A stretch of 64,000 nucleotides of DNA, taken from NCBI RefSeq assembly GCF_027492855.1, contig NZ_JAPUDY010000026.1, positions 1 to 64,000 of the forward strand. The letters run 5' to 3'. Source of the stretch: Acidovorax sp. (GTDB lineage Bacteria > Pseudomonadota > Gammaproteobacteria > Burkholderiales > Burkholderiaceae_C). Positions 18,580 to 27,042 of this stretch are shown here, one piece after another. Within the stretch, counting starts at the first letter, position 1. Each line of letters opens with the position of its first letter. A program made the translations under genes and the position numbers. The notes beneath the pieces are model-generated. The model was not told the origin of the DNA, ran no database searches, and was given only the letters and a program-made list of their open reading frames with translations.

Positions 18580-18634
18580 TCTGGTCTTTCTTTCGTTCGT
18601 TCTTTCGCTTTCTCGTTCTTTCTTCCATTTCTAC
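18580..18634 (+). promoter_or_regulatory. Pyrimidine-rich leader of the DUF932 gene
   Basis: The coding strand here is almost entirely C and T, in irregular TTCGTTC/TCTTTC repeats, and ends just before ACAAGGAG and the ATG at 18648. It is purine-rich on the opposite strand. Candidate roles are an unstructured translation-enhancing leader or a Rho-utilisation-like site; neither can be decided from sequence alone. Confidence 0.35.
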
Positions 18635-18647
18635 AAGGAGTATTTCA

Positions 18648-19655
18648 ATGGCACATCTCGTTCAAACCATGGCCTATGTCGGTGAGACCCCCTGGCACAA
18701 CCTGGGTCAACAACTGCCCGCCAAACAACCCATCGATGTCTGGGCCCGTGAAGCGGGCATGGACTGGACCATCCGCGAGACCCCCGTGCGCTACATGGCC
18801 ACGCAGGCCGGTACTGGTTCTGGATCTAGCGCTGCGTCTTCTGTCTCGAACCTCTATGGCGAACCCATGGAGTTCCCCGACCAGAAGGTGCTGTACCGCA
18901 GCGATACCAAGGCCCCTTTGTCGGTGGTCAGTGCCCGCTACCAGGTCGTGCAGCCCAAGCAGGTGCTGGAGTTCTACCGGGATCTGACGGAAGTCTCTGG
19001 GTATGAGCTGGAGACCGCCGGGGTCCTGAAGGCCGGGCGCAAGTTCTGGGCCCTCGCCCGTACTGGCAAGTCCTCGGCGCTCAAGGGCAACGATGTGGTC
19101 AATGGCTATCTGCTGTTGGCCACGTCCTGCGATGGGACGCTAGCCACCACGGCCACACCCACTACCGTTCGGGTGGTCTGCAACAACACCCTCTCGATTG
19201 CCCTATCTGGAACGTCGAGTGCGATCAAGGTGCCCCACAGCACCAGCTTTGATGCGCAGGCGGTCAAGAAGCAGTTGGGGATCGCCGTCTCGCAATGGGA
19301 CGGCTTCATGTACAGGATGAAGACCCTGTCCGAGCGCAAGGTCAAGAGCCATGAGTCCATGAACTACTTCCTGAAGGTGCTGTGCCAGAGCGATGGGCAT
19401 GCGGATGCGTCTGCAGGTCTCACCAATGAGCGTGCCCTCAAGAAGGTGCAAGCCATGTACGAAGGCCAGGGCCGGGGTGCAGAGCTGGCTGCCGCCAAGG
19501 GCACGGCCTGGGGTCTGCTGTGCGCCGTCACTGAGTTCGTGGACCACGAGCGCCGGGCGCGCAGTCAGGAGTACCGCCTGGACAGTGCCTGGTTTGGTCA
19601 GGGGGCCACCCTCAAGCAGCGGGCGCTGGAGCAGGCGTTGCAGTTGGCGTCGTGA
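18648..19655 (+). CDS. DUF932 (phage/plasmid-type) protein
   Basis: 335 residues with the family landmarks: ETPWHNLG near the N-terminus, MDWTIRETPV, VLYRSDTKAPLSVVSARYQVVQP, KFWALARTG and RVVCNNTLSIA. DUF932 proteins are common on plasmids, ICEs and phages near recombination genes; the biochemical role is not established. AAGGAG precedes the ATG. A terminator and then the YqaJ nuclease gene follow. Confidence 0.85.
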   Translation: MAHLVQTMAYVGETPWHNLGQQLPAKQPIDVWAREAGMDWTIRETPVRYMATQAGTGSGSSAASSVSNLYGEPMEFPDQKVLYRSDTKAPLSVVSARYQVVQPKQVLEFYRDLTEVSGYELETAGVLKAGRKFWALARTGKSSALKGNDVVNGYLLLATSCDGTLATTATPTTVRVVCNNTLSIALSGTSSAIKVPHSTSFDAQAVKKQLGIAVSQWDGFMYRMKTLSERKVKSHESMNYFLKVLCQSDGHADASAGLTNERALKKVQAMYEGQGRGAELAAAKGTAWGLLCAVTEFVDHERRARSQEYRLDSAWFGQGATLKQRALEQALQLAS

Positions 19656-19738
19656 CTGGGTCTGATGCTCTAGCGGTTCGACTGATTTTCATTCTGCGAT
19701 TTATCCATTCACCCACCTGCATCGCTCTTCACGGCATA

Positions 19739-19771
19739 GACCCCGGCTCCTTCAGTGGACCGGGGTCTTTT
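19739..19771 (+). terminator. Rho-independent terminator after DUF932 gene
   Basis: GACCCCGG (19739-19746) and CCGGGGTC (19760-19767) form an 8-bp stem followed by TTTTG. The next gene starts 49 bp downstream, so its promoter must lie very close. Confidence 0.65.
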
Positions 19772-19819
19772 GTTTTGGGCGTAGTGCTGGTGTTCGTTTC
19801 TTTCACATTAGGAGTCAGC

Positions 19820-20833
19820 ATGGTTCAACCTGTTGTTTCACCGGTGGGGACTCCCTCCACCAAACCCCGCCCGGCCCTCAGGCTGGTCAAGACCCAAGAC
19901 CTGGATCGCGATCAGTGGTTGCAGGTGCGCAAGGGTGGTATCGGCAGTTCAGATGCGGCAGCGGCTGTCGGGCTCAATCCCTACCAGTCGCAGCTGGAGT
20001 TGTGGATGGAGAAGACCGGTCGTGCTCCCACCGCCCCACCGGGCGATGGGGGTGCGGACGATCAAAGTCCGATGTACTGGGGATCTCTCCTGGAGCCCAT
20101 CGTGGCTGCGCACTACACGCGCCGCACGGGCAACCGTGTACGGCGTATCAATGCGGTGCTGCAGCATCCCGAACATTCCTGGATGCTGGCCAACATCGAC
20201 CGGGAGGTGCTTGGGGCACCAGATGTCCAGTTGCTCGAGTGCAAGACCGCAGGACTTCAGGGTGCCTGGCTCTGGCGCGATGGGGTGCCGGAGTACGTGC
20301 AACTGCAGGTGCAGCATCAGTTGGCCGTGACCGGCAAACAGGCTGCGGATGTGGCGGTGCTGCTGGGCGGCCAGGAACTGCAGGTGTTCCGGATCGATCG
20401 CGATGAGGAGTTGATCACCCAGCTCATTTCCCTGGAGCGAGAGTTCTGGGGCTATGTCGAGCGGGATGAACAGCCTCCGGCCGATGGCTCGGATTCAGCA
20501 GACCGGGCCTTGCGGGCGCTATACCCCCGGGATACCGGAATCACCCTGGACCTTCGCGAGGACCTGACGATGGGCGCAGTTTTCTCGGACCTGCTTGCCG
20601 TTCGCCAGGTGTTGGCCACCCAGTCGGCGCTGGAAGCGCAGCTCAAGCAATCCATTCAGCAGCGCATGGGTGATGCCTCGCGTGCGGTGTTCGATGGCGG
20701 GGAAGTGAGTTTCAAGCGCAGCAAGGATGGCAGCACGCTGGACACAGCGCGGCTGGCCAAGGAGATGCCGGAGATCGCGCAGACCTACACGGTATCAAAG
20801 CCGGGGAGTCGGCGGTTTCTGGTGCAAACGTGA
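19820..20833 (+). CDS. YqaJ-family (lambda-exonuclease-like) recombination nuclease
   Basis: 337 residues from the ATG at 19820 (TTAGGAG upstream). The YqaJ/PD-(D/E)xK core is clear: GGIGSSDAAAAVGLNPY, WGSLLEPIV (Glu), MLANIDRE (Asp), LLECKTAG (ExK) and YVQLQVQHQLAVTG. These nucleases resect DNA ends for single-strand annealing recombination with a RecT/Bet-type partner. No RecT is recognisable here; the next gene could be functionally linked. A C-terminal helical region (about 245-337) extends beyond the nuclease. Confidence 0.85.
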   Translation: MVQPVVSPVGTPSTKPRPALRLVKTQDLDRDQWLQVRKGGIGSSDAAAAVGLNPYQSQLELWMEKTGRAPTAPPGDGGADDQSPMYWGSLLEPIVAAHYTRRTGNRVRRINAVLQHPEHSWMLANIDREVLGAPDVQLLECKTAGLQGAWLWRDGVPEYVQLQVQHQLAVTGKQAADVAVLLGGQELQVFRIDRDEELITQLISLEREFWGYVERDEQPPADGSDSADRALRALYPRDTGITLDLREDLTMGAVFSDLLAVRQVLATQSALEAQLKQSIQQRMGDASRAVFDGGEVSFKRSKDGSTLDTARLAKEMPEIAQTYTVSKPGSRRFLVQT

Positions 20834-20941
20834 GGCGGGATCATTTTTATTCCATGCATTCCCTCGGACGGGCTTCATCGGCAACGGTGAAGCCGGTTCT
20901 GTTTGGGGGGTGCATTCATCACATTCAACAAGGAGATTCAC

Positions 20942-21955
20942 ATGCTCAAAGGTTTGGCTTTGACGCCGCCCGTGATCGGGCGCATTGCGATTGGTCGGGT
21001 GGTGGAGAAGAACGGGCGTCGCCTGCCCGAGAAGGACGATGAGTTCACGCTCACCAGCCAGGTACAGAACAAGGACGGGTGGGTGTTGCATCCAGCGGAT
21101 AGCCAACTGCGCAAGGATCCCGGTGCGAAGCTGCGCAGCATTCCGGTGCGGTTGCTGTTTGACGATCCGGATCTGAGCCTGGGGGCTAACTACACGATGT
21201 TTGACCGGGCGACCGGCAGGCCGTTGTGTGTGGGGGATGGGGACAGCTGCAAGCGGGTGACGATTTCCGGGATGCAGTCCCTACCCTGCCCTTCGCCGGT
21301 CTCATGTGCACTGGCCCAGGATGGGAACTGCAAGCCGTATGGGCGGCTGCATGTGCGTGTGGATACCGGTAGCTATGGGCAGACGGAATCAGCCACAGGG
21401 AGTGCTGGAGCTACAGGAGCAGCTGTGGGAGATGACGAGCTGGGAAGCTTTGTGTTTCGGACGACAGGGTTCAACAGCATTCGGACAATATCGGCTCGCC
21501 TGCGGTACCTGTTTGCGGTGTCTGGTGGACTGCTGGCGGGCCTACCCTTGGAGCTTCGCCTGCGCGGTAAATCCACCACGCTGTCGCATCGCACGCCGAT
21601 TTACTACGTCGATCTGACACTGAGAGCGGGTAACAGCTTGGCCCAGGTCGTGGCACTGGCGCGGCAAGAGCGCGAGCAACAGGTTGCACTGGGTCTGGAT
21701 CAGGCGGCGCTCGATGAAGCGGCACGCCAGGGCTTGGCGCTGGGAGAGTTTGAGGAATCGGAGGAAGAAGGCGCTGGCATCGTGGAGGAGTTTTATCCAG
21801 ACGCCAATGTGGGCGGGGATGGAGACGAAGGGGTGGAGCGAGCGCCTGAGCCGATTTCGCTGCGTGGCAAGCTGCATCGTCGGCAGGAGGCGATGGTCAG
21901 CCGTGCAACCGTGACGGCAACGGGGGTTCCTGGAGCCTCTCATGCAAGCGTATGA
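20942..21955 (+). CDS. Gp3-like (recombination-directionality-factor-like) ICE/phage protein
   Basis: 337 residues from the ATG at 20942 (AAGGAGATTC upstream). The layout resembles phage gp3-like proteins: GRIAIG, a GRRLPEKDDEFTLTS strand, PVRLLFDD, a cysteine cluster (CVGDGDSC, LPCPSPVSC, GNCKPYGRL), then GSFVFRTTGFNSI and a C-terminal acidic tail (GEFEESEEEG). Homologues in ICEs are often labelled hydrolase or metal-binding protein. Zinc binding by the Cys cluster is likely. It lies immediately after YqaJ, and a role in recombination is inferred. The last 14 bp overlap the next gene. Confidence 0.55.
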   Translation: MLKGLALTPPVIGRIAIGRVVEKNGRRLPEKDDEFTLTSQVQNKDGWVLHPADSQLRKDPGAKLRSIPVRLLFDDPDLSLGANYTMFDRATGRPLCVGDGDSCKRVTISGMQSLPCPSPVSCALAQDGNCKPYGRLHVRVDTGSYGQTESATGSAGATGAAVGDDELGSFVFRTTGFNSIRTISARLRYLFAVSGGLLAGLPLELRLRGKSTTLSHRTPIYYVDLTLRAGNSLAQVVALARQEREQQVALGLDQAALDEAARQGLALGEFEESEEEGAGIVEEFYPDANVGGDGDEGVERAPEPISLRGKLHRRQEAMVSRATVTATGVPGASHASV

Positions 21956-22646
21956 AGGGCTTGTCCGCCGGTACGTCGTGGGACTGGTGATGGACACGGT
22001 ACCCAGTTACCGCTGCGGTGAGGGTTATGAACCAGGACACAGAGTGCTTCCCGGACTTCTTGTGTGGGATCGCGTGCTGCCGCGTCGTACGGGTGCGGTG
22101 GCATTGCAGCAAGCGGTTGCGTTGCTCACTGGCAAGCGTGTCAGTGTTCCGACGGTGGTCAGTGCACAGGGGTTGCTGCGCCATGCGCAGCGGCTCCTGC
22201 CGGGGTTCAATGCTCAGTTGGTCTGGGAGCAGGAACCTTCCAACTTGCTGGCGCTATCCCACGAGGCGGTTCACCGTGGTGGCTTGGTGGTGCTGCTCTG
22301 GCAGTCCATTGCCAGGCACGTTCAGGGATCCCCTCGCCTGCCCTGCCCGGCGCCTCAATGGATGCTGGTGGTGGGGGTGGAGGGGCCTTGGAGACCCTTG
22401 GATGATGGTTCAGGCAGTGCGGTGTGCGCAGGGACTTCCGGGCTTTTGGTCCTGAATACCCGGGTGCACCCTGCATGGGGCTTGGGGCATAACCAACGTC
22501 TGGTTCCTGGGGCATATCCACACCACAAGGCAGCAGCGCGGGTCGCGGAGTTTCGTGCTGTCTGGTCGGCGCGTACGGTGGAGGGAGGTTTGGACTGCGG
22601 GATGGTGAGTGCGGCGATCGCTATCGTGCCGACCCTGCACGGGTGA
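21942..22646 (+). CDS. Hypothetical protein of the plasmid-like block
   Basis: 234 residues overlapping the gp3-like gene by 14 bp, so translational coupling is likely. No family is recognised. Visible features are VMDTVPSYRCGEGYEPG near the N-terminus, two short hydrophobic strands (GGLVVLLWQSIARHV and QWMLVVGVEGPW), a His/Cys pair (HEAVH, GGLDCGM) and a C-terminal hydrophobic end. The alternating pattern suggests a compact alpha/beta enzyme fold. It is convergent with the OST-HTH gene, with only 12 bp between stops. Confidence 0.6.
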   Translation: MQAYEGLVRRYVVGLVMDTVPSYRCGEGYEPGHRVLPGLLVWDRVLPRRTGAVALQQAVALLTGKRVSVPTVVSAQGLLRHAQRLLPGFNAQLVWEQEPSNLLALSHEAVHRGGLVVLLWQSIARHVQGSPRLPCPAPQWMLVVGVEGPWRPLDDGSGSAVCAGTSGLLVLNTRVHPAWGLGHNQRLVPGAYPHHKAAARVAEFRAVWSARTVEGGLDCGMVSAAIAIVPTLHG

Positions 22647-22658
22647 CTGCTGAACTTG

Positions 22659-23615
22659 CTATTCAGGTCCGTCGATCTGATCCAGCAGGGGTGTCATTGG
22701 GCCCCGTCCTGGGGGCTTGCGTTCCTTCGCTCCACTTCGGAGTGGGCGCTCTGGACGCAAGCGGACCCAAGGCTTTTTGGGGGCTATGTCGGATTCGCGG
22801 CGATATTCGAGATCGAACTCGCCCGATTCAGACAGCACCTGCTGCCAAGTGCCGCTGCGGTACTTCTGAGGGGTTTGGTCTGGATGATGCGCAAGCATCT
22901 GAGCCTTGACGGTTTCCAGCGCTACCCAGTTGTCTCCAGCAAGCGTTTGGACCTGCGTGCGCAATGCCCGCACGATGCCGGTGTGCGACCACTCGAAGCT
23001 GCCGTCGGGATTGATACCGTTAAAAAGCAAATCGAGATATGCCTCTGACTGCACTAAGGAAGCCATGGCTTCTGCAGCTTTGTGCATGGTCCACATCCAC
23101 CCTCGGAGCTCCTGGTAACGAGCATCAATGCGCAAGTAGGAGTCTTCCAGGTAGGCGATGGCATCCGTGCAGCCTTGCTCATCCCCCAGGTTGAACCGGG
23201 CCAACAAATGATGAACCAGTTCATTGCGCAGATCTACCAACTCCTGAACCGCTAGCTTGGTCTGCGCCAGTTGTTCAGATTGCATGGTCATCCGAAACCC
23301 GCGAGCGAAGGACGCCCGATCTGTGGGTGTATTGTCTTCGGGCAGCAATTCACGCTCAAACCCCTCGGGGACAACGAACGAGCCGAAGAGCAGATTCGCT
23401 AACTGTCCAAGTGTCTGGCCAGACAGTTTCTGTGCGCGTTGGGCCGCCTGGTCTGCAAGCGTGTCCACCGGACCAGAGATTTCATGGTGCGCCAGCAGGA
23501 CCTTCAGGGTGTGTTCGTACTGCTGAATACGCACCATGCAGCGCCCAAGCAGGCGCTGGACATCGCGCTGGATCGCAGGAGCTGTGAGCTCTGGGGGCAA
23601 CGAGTCGCTTGTCAT
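22659..23615 (-). CDS. OST-HTH/LOTUS-domain protein
   Basis: 318 residues. The N-terminal two thirds are helical, with a HEPN-like look (YEHTLKVLLAHHEI, LVDLRNELVHHLLARF, an RxxxxH pattern in RNELVHH). At about 245-285 comes a segment typical of OST-HTH-associated C-termini: YRSGTWQQVLSESGEFDLEYR...KPWVRLRPE. OST-HTH domains are linked to RNA binding. The C-terminal tail is basic and Pro-rich. It belongs to the island's minus-strand trio with H-NS and a zinc-ribbon protein. If the RNELVHH motif is catalytic, this may be an RNase-type defence or regulatory protein. Confidence 0.6.
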   Translation of the reverse strand: MTSDSLPPELTAPAIQRDVQRLLGRCMVRIQQYEHTLKVLLAHHEISGPVDTLADQAAQRAQKLSGQTLGQLANLLFGSFVVPEGFERELLPEDNTPTDRASFARGFRMTMQSEQLAQTKLAVQELVDLRNELVHHLLARFNLGDEQGCTDAIAYLEDSYLRIDARYQELRGWMWTMHKAAEAMASLVQSEAYLDLLFNGINPDGSFEWSHTGIVRALRTQVQTLAGDNWVALETVKAQMLAHHPDQTPQKYRSGTWQQVLSESGEFDLEYRRESDIAPKKPWVRLRPERPLRSGAKERKPPGRGPMTPLLDQIDGPE

Positions 23616-23676
23616 CGGGTTTGTGCGCCTCGGATCTCTTTGGCTTCGGAGGTCTGCAGAACCATCCCCAGGAAGC

Positions 23677-23952
23677 TCAGCCGATCACAAACGGCGCACG
23701 GTCCTTGCCCGCAATCCACTGGGGCGGCTTGCCCCGGCCAGACCAGGTGGCACCGGTATCGGGATCACGGTACTTGGCAGCGACCTTCTTGGGCTGGGGC
23801 TTCCAGGGGAAGACTTGCTGGGCGGTGAAGCCGAACTCTTGAACGAGCTGCAAAACGGTTTGGAGGGCCTGTTCGGACTCGGCCTTCTTGGCGTTGGCGA
23901 TCTGTTCGTCGAGGAGTTTTTTCTGATTGAGCAGTTCGGCGTAGCTGGTCAT
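23677..23952 (-). CDS. H-NS family nucleoid protein
   Basis: 91 residues. The N-terminal oligomerisation helix starts MTSYAELLNQKKLLDEQIANAK. The C-terminal DNA-binding motif is YRDPDTGATWSGRGKPPQWI, the diagnostic core with the Gly-Arg-Gly AT-hook-like loop. Island-encoded H-NS proteins usually silence horizontally acquired AT-rich DNA and so lower the cost of the element. It is 61 bp downstream of the OST-HTH gene start on the same strand. Confidence 0.9.
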   Translation of the reverse strand: MTSYAELLNQKKLLDEQIANAKKAESEQALQTVLQLVQEFGFTAQQVFPWKPQPKKVAAKYRDPDTGATWSGRGKPPQWIAGKDRAPFVIG

Positions 23953-24099
23953 GCGGGTGTGCGTGAGAGGGGTCGGTGCTGAGGGTGGGTAGGGAGGCGA
24001 ATCGTGCCCTCGCAGGGACAGGAAGGCGCAGGCGTCACTCTACGCGAACCTGGGGTCGCCTCGGCCTCAGTCGGCTGCTGCAATGGGTGGGCTGGTCGC

Positions 24100-24291
24100 C
24101 TATTGTGTTCCGCCCCGGCGCCAGACTTGAAGGTTGGCGTATTCGCGACCACAACCTGTGCACCGCAGGGCTTCGGTGTAGCGCATGACTCCGGCGTCGT
24201 CGCGGGCGAGCACCCGGTGGTAGCTCGTGGCGCCGCAGTAGCCGCAGCGGTTGGAGGCAGTGGACGGGTTCAAGGGGATGGCAGCGCGCAA
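24100..24291 (-). CDS. Small two-CxxC zinc-ribbon protein
   Basis: 63 residues with CGYC (about 16-19) and CTGC (about 44-47) separated by a basic, Tyr-containing linker: a treble-clef or zinc-ribbon fold. Only a TTG start is available in frame (24291), because a stop lies four codons upstream, so the exact start is weakly supported. Function unknown; nucleic-acid binding is the usual role for such folds. Confidence 0.5.
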   Translation of the reverse strand: MRAAIPLNPSTASNRCGYCGATSYHRVLARDDAGVMRYTEALRCTGCGREYANLQVWRRGGTQ

Positions 24292-24415
24292 GTTGTTCGA
24301 TCAGGTATTAATTCGTCCTGGTTGATCGTAACAAGGCGTAGAAGTTGCAGCTGACTCTTTGACGTCAGCTGGTTACGGGCAGGGATGTCACGCCCCATGT
24401 GGAGGAGCACACACG

Positions 24416-24586
24416 ATGGCGGCCGAGCTGCGGCAAAGATCTCGCAGCTACTCCTTCGTCCCTGCCCGTTCAGCAATCTGGATTGCGGGAAGTGGGTCTG
24501 CCGGGGTCAACCGGCGGGGTTTGTTTCACGTTCAATGGATGCGTTTGCATCACATATCATTTACATCTAAAGAGGGGGTTCAATGA
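24416..24586 (+). CDS. Possible 56-residue leader ORF coupled to lipoprotein gene
   Basis: An ATG at 24416 preceded by TGGAGGAGC opens a frame whose TGA overlaps the ATG of the lipoprotein gene as ATGA. The predicted peptide is basic with no recognised motif. It could instead be part of the untranslated leader: TTGACGTCAGC at about 24358 looks like a promoter -35 region. Listed because the ribosome site and stop/start overlap are good. Confidence 0.3.
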   Translation: MAAELRQRSRSYSFVPARSAIWIAGSGSAGVNRRGLFHVQWMRLHHISFTSKEGVQ

Positions 24587-25473
24587 AACCAATGGGGACA
24601 AGAGCGCAGGTCCTGCGCTGGCTAGCCGCGTCCTGCACTGCCATCGCAGCAGCGGCGCTGATGGCGGGATGCGAACGCAAGGTGGCTGTGGAGGTACAAG
24701 CGCCGGAGTTGCCGGTTCAGACGGTGTCCGGATTCCTGGAGATCGCCGGGGTACTGGACCGCAGTGGCACCCAGGCCGCGTTGATCGAGGTGAGCCCTGA
24801 ATCAGGGGATCACATCGCGTTTGTTTTTGATCCGGACTCTCCGCTGGGTCAGCGGATCCTCTCGCAATGCGCGCAGGACATGCCTTGTCTGGTCGAAGGG
24901 GTGCGGGCCAGACCTATGGACAGCCAGGCGCCTTCAACGGTAGCTTTGGCGAAGCTGGGTTTCAGCGTATCGCCCTCAGCATGGCTGGGTCTGATCGATG
25001 CCGGGGCGGCCCGGATGGAGTCGGGTCTGGAAGAGCCACAAGCCAAGGTAACGACCCGGTTCGGCGACGTGGTGATCAAAGAAGATGATTCTTCAGTCCT
25101 GCTGAACGGGCAAGTGGTTGTGCCGGCCCCAGACGAGCCGGTGCTGATCGTGCGGCATGCGTCTTTGGGGGCTGAGGATGTTCTGCTGCTGCAAAGTGGT
25201 TCAGGGACAGCCTGCCCTGCCCTGTTTCGCGTGATGGCGGTATCGGCTCAAGGGGTGCAGGTTTCTCCGCAGTTCGGATCCTGCTCGGATCTGGTGTCTG
25301 CCGAGGTGCAGACAAAGCCGAACCAGGCCGAGAAACTGGTGATCCGGATGGTGGGGTTTGCAGGCCCTTTTGAACCTGAGGAAGAGCAGCGCAAGGCGGC
25401 TCGAAAGGTGCTGGAGTTCATCTACCAGCAGGGTTCACTGACGCGCGAGGGCAAACCGGTTCCTTCGACGTGA
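24583..25473 (+). CDS. Predicted lipoprotein of unknown function
   Basis: 296 residues. A basic N-terminus and hydrophobic stretch end in the lipobox ALMAGC (Cys about 30). The mature protein is mainly beta/alpha with a pair of cysteines in SQCAQDMPC and another pair around GTACPAL and FGSCSDL, so periplasmic disulfides are likely. AGAGGGGG precedes the ATG. It is the first of four envelope-type genes in this stretch. No known family is recognised. Confidence 0.7.
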   Translation: MKPMGTRAQVLRWLAASCTAIAAAALMAGCERKVAVEVQAPELPVQTVSGFLEIAGVLDRSGTQAALIEVSPESGDHIAFVFDPDSPLGQRILSQCAQDMPCLVEGVRARPMDSQAPSTVALAKLGFSVSPSAWLGLIDAGAARMESGLEEPQAKVTTRFGDVVIKEDDSSVLLNGQVVVPAPDEPVLIVRHASLGAEDVLLLQSGSGTACPALFRVMAVSAQGVQVSPQFGSCSDLVSAEVQTKPNQAEKLVIRMVGFAGPFEPEEEQRKAARKVLEFIYQQGSLTREGKPVPST

Positions 25474-25497
25474 AGGGGGTGATCTCCTGTCGGGGGA

Positions 25498-25803
25498 TCA
25501 ACTTTTTGCAGGGCTGCTGCGTACGGACTTGCGAGCGGGCTTACGGGCCGGTTCCGGGGGTTTGAGCAGGGTCCAGGGCTCAACGCCCAGGGCTACTGCA
25601 ATGCGCTCGATGTTGGCCAGGGAAACGTTCCAACGGCAGCGCTCGACTGCTGAGACGTAGGTCCGATCGAGTTCGCACTCCAGGCCCAGGCGTTCCTGGG
25701 ACCAACCTTTTTCTACACGCAGCACCCGCATCCAGTACGCGAGGACTTCGCGCACGTTGCCTGGATCGGGCAGTTGGCTTGGGAGCGTGGGTTTGGCAGA
25801 CAC
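25498..25803 (-). CDS. XRE-family helix-turn-helix regulator
   Basis: 101 residues. A lambda-Cro/XRE fold at about 22-80: VLRVEKGWSQERLGLECELDRTYVSAVERCRWNVSLANIERIAVALGVEPWTLL. The C-terminus is Lys/Arg-rich. The start is GTG. It is convergent with the lipoprotein at 24583 and divergent from the coiled-coil lipoprotein at 25947, so it is placed to control the envelope gene cluster. Confidence 0.85.
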   Translation of the reverse strand: MSAKPTLPSQLPDPGNVREVLAYWMRVLRVEKGWSQERLGLECELDRTYVSAVERCRWNVSLANIERIAVALGVEPWTLLKPPEPARKPARKSVRSSPAKS

Positions 25804-25837
25804 CGCAGGAGGATGCGGTTTTGCTTTATTTGCATCT

Positions 25838-25851
25838 ACGGAGTTTGCTTC
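25838..25851 (+). repeat. 14-bp leader repeat, copy 1
   Basis: ACGGAGTTTGCTTC occurs here and at 27007-27020, in each case upstream of an envelope-protein gene (109 bp and 36 bp before the start codons). A related GTTTGTTTCAC lies before the lipoprotein at 24583. It may be a shared promoter or regulator site, for example for the XRE protein. Confidence 0.35.
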
Positions 25852-25946
25852 ACCTTTGGGTCTTGCTCAGTGGTTTGAGCTGTGGGTGCGGTGGCGGTTT
25901 TTTGTTTGTGTTGGGTTTTTCTTTTATCTACCAGGGAGTGGGAGTC

Positions 25947-26948
25947 ATGCGTTTTTTATCAACGGCTTTGAGCTTGGGTGGTGCGGTCATGTTGGCGGGG
26001 TGTTTTGCGGGCGATGTATCCGTGGTCAAGGAAAGCAGGATGACCGGATGGTCGCAATTTACGGTGGGGCAGTTGCTGGACAAGCGCAAGGCTTGCTCCA
26101 GTGTGGAGTGGAAGAGTTTCAAGGACACCCGTGATCGCAGTGTCGTGGAGTACACCTGCGAGTCGGCAGGCGGCGCGGCCTATCTGGAAAGACTGCACGC
26201 GCTATCGGTCAAGAGCGCACAAGACCGCTTTAGCGGCGCTTCGCAGCACGATGCGGGTTTCGCAGAGATTGCGAAGCATCAGTCCAAGTTCACCCAGGAG
26301 GTCAGCCAGAACCAGAGGGATGAACTCGCCAATCGGCAAGAACTGATCGCGAACCTGCAGCGGGATATCACTCGCATCCAGGGGATCACGCTGGCGTCAT
26401 GCCGCGATGTGGACGCCAGTTCTCTGAGTCGAGCGCTTTCTGGCTTCATGCAGAGTTTTCAGAAAGGCTGCGCGAAAGCGATCAAAGAGAACGAGCCCCG
26501 CGATCTGGAGATTGACAAGAATGTGCTGATCCGGACCGCACAGACCCAGATCTCTGATCAACAGAGCGCAATCGCGAACCTCAAGACGCAGATGGAGATG
26601 ACGCAGTCGAGGGCTGAGCAGGACGCTGCCCGTGCTGAGAAGGACAAGGTGGCGCGAGAGCAAGCGGCCATCAAGCAACGCAAGGACGCCCAAGCAGAGC
26701 TTGCTGCGCTGGAGCGTCAATGGGCGAATGTCAAAGGGGTCAGGGAGGTTTCGCAGTGGGTGATGCAAGGCAAGGAGCCCATCTATCTTGCATCACGGAT
26801 CGACCTGGTGCTGGCCGATAAAACGATCGAGGTCCCGGTCACCGCGCGACTGGTCTTTGACCAGGCGGCAAAGGATGGGGAAGTTCTGACTTCGGCCTAT
26901 GAGTTCGCTTTGCGTGAGGCCTGGAATCGCTACCCCTTAAAGCCCTGA
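25947..26948 (+). CDS. Coiled-coil lipoprotein
   Basis: 333 residues from the ATG at 25947 (CAGGGAGTGGGAG upstream). The lipobox is VMLAGC (Cys about 19). A Cys-containing N-terminal domain (KACSSVEW, VEYTCESAGG) comes first. Long heptad-rich segments follow (about 110-145 and 205-270: QISDQQSAIANLKTQMEMTQ, AEKDKVAREQAAIKQRK). A small C-terminal beta domain ends it. Probably inner- or outer-membrane anchored and periplasm-spanning. Function unknown. Confidence 0.7.
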   Translation: MRFLSTALSLGGAVMLAGCFAGDVSVVKESRMTGWSQFTVGQLLDKRKACSSVEWKSFKDTRDRSVVEYTCESAGGAAYLERLHALSVKSAQDRFSGASQHDAGFAEIAKHQSKFTQEVSQNQRDELANRQELIANLQRDITRIQGITLASCRDVDASSLSRALSGFMQSFQKGCAKAIKENEPRDLEIDKNVLIRTAQTQISDQQSAIANLKTQMEMTQSRAEQDAARAEKDKVAREQAAIKQRKDAQAELAALERQWANVKGVREVSQWVMQGKEPIYLASRIDLVLADKTIEVPVTARLVFDQAAKDGEVLTSAYEFALREAWNRYPLKP

Positions 26949-27006
26949 TGCTTGGATCTTGAGGGCGGCTGACGGTCAGAAAGATCGTCTCCGCACGTTT
27001 TCATTG

Positions 27007-27020
27007 ACGGAGTTTGCTTC
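27007..27020 (+). repeat. 14-bp leader repeat, copy 2
   Basis: Second copy of ACGGAGTTTGCTTC, 23 bp before the ribosome site AGAGGAG of the small membrane protein at 27043. Confidence 0.35.
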
Positions 27021-27042
27021 GCATTTTCCGAGAGGAGTTCGG

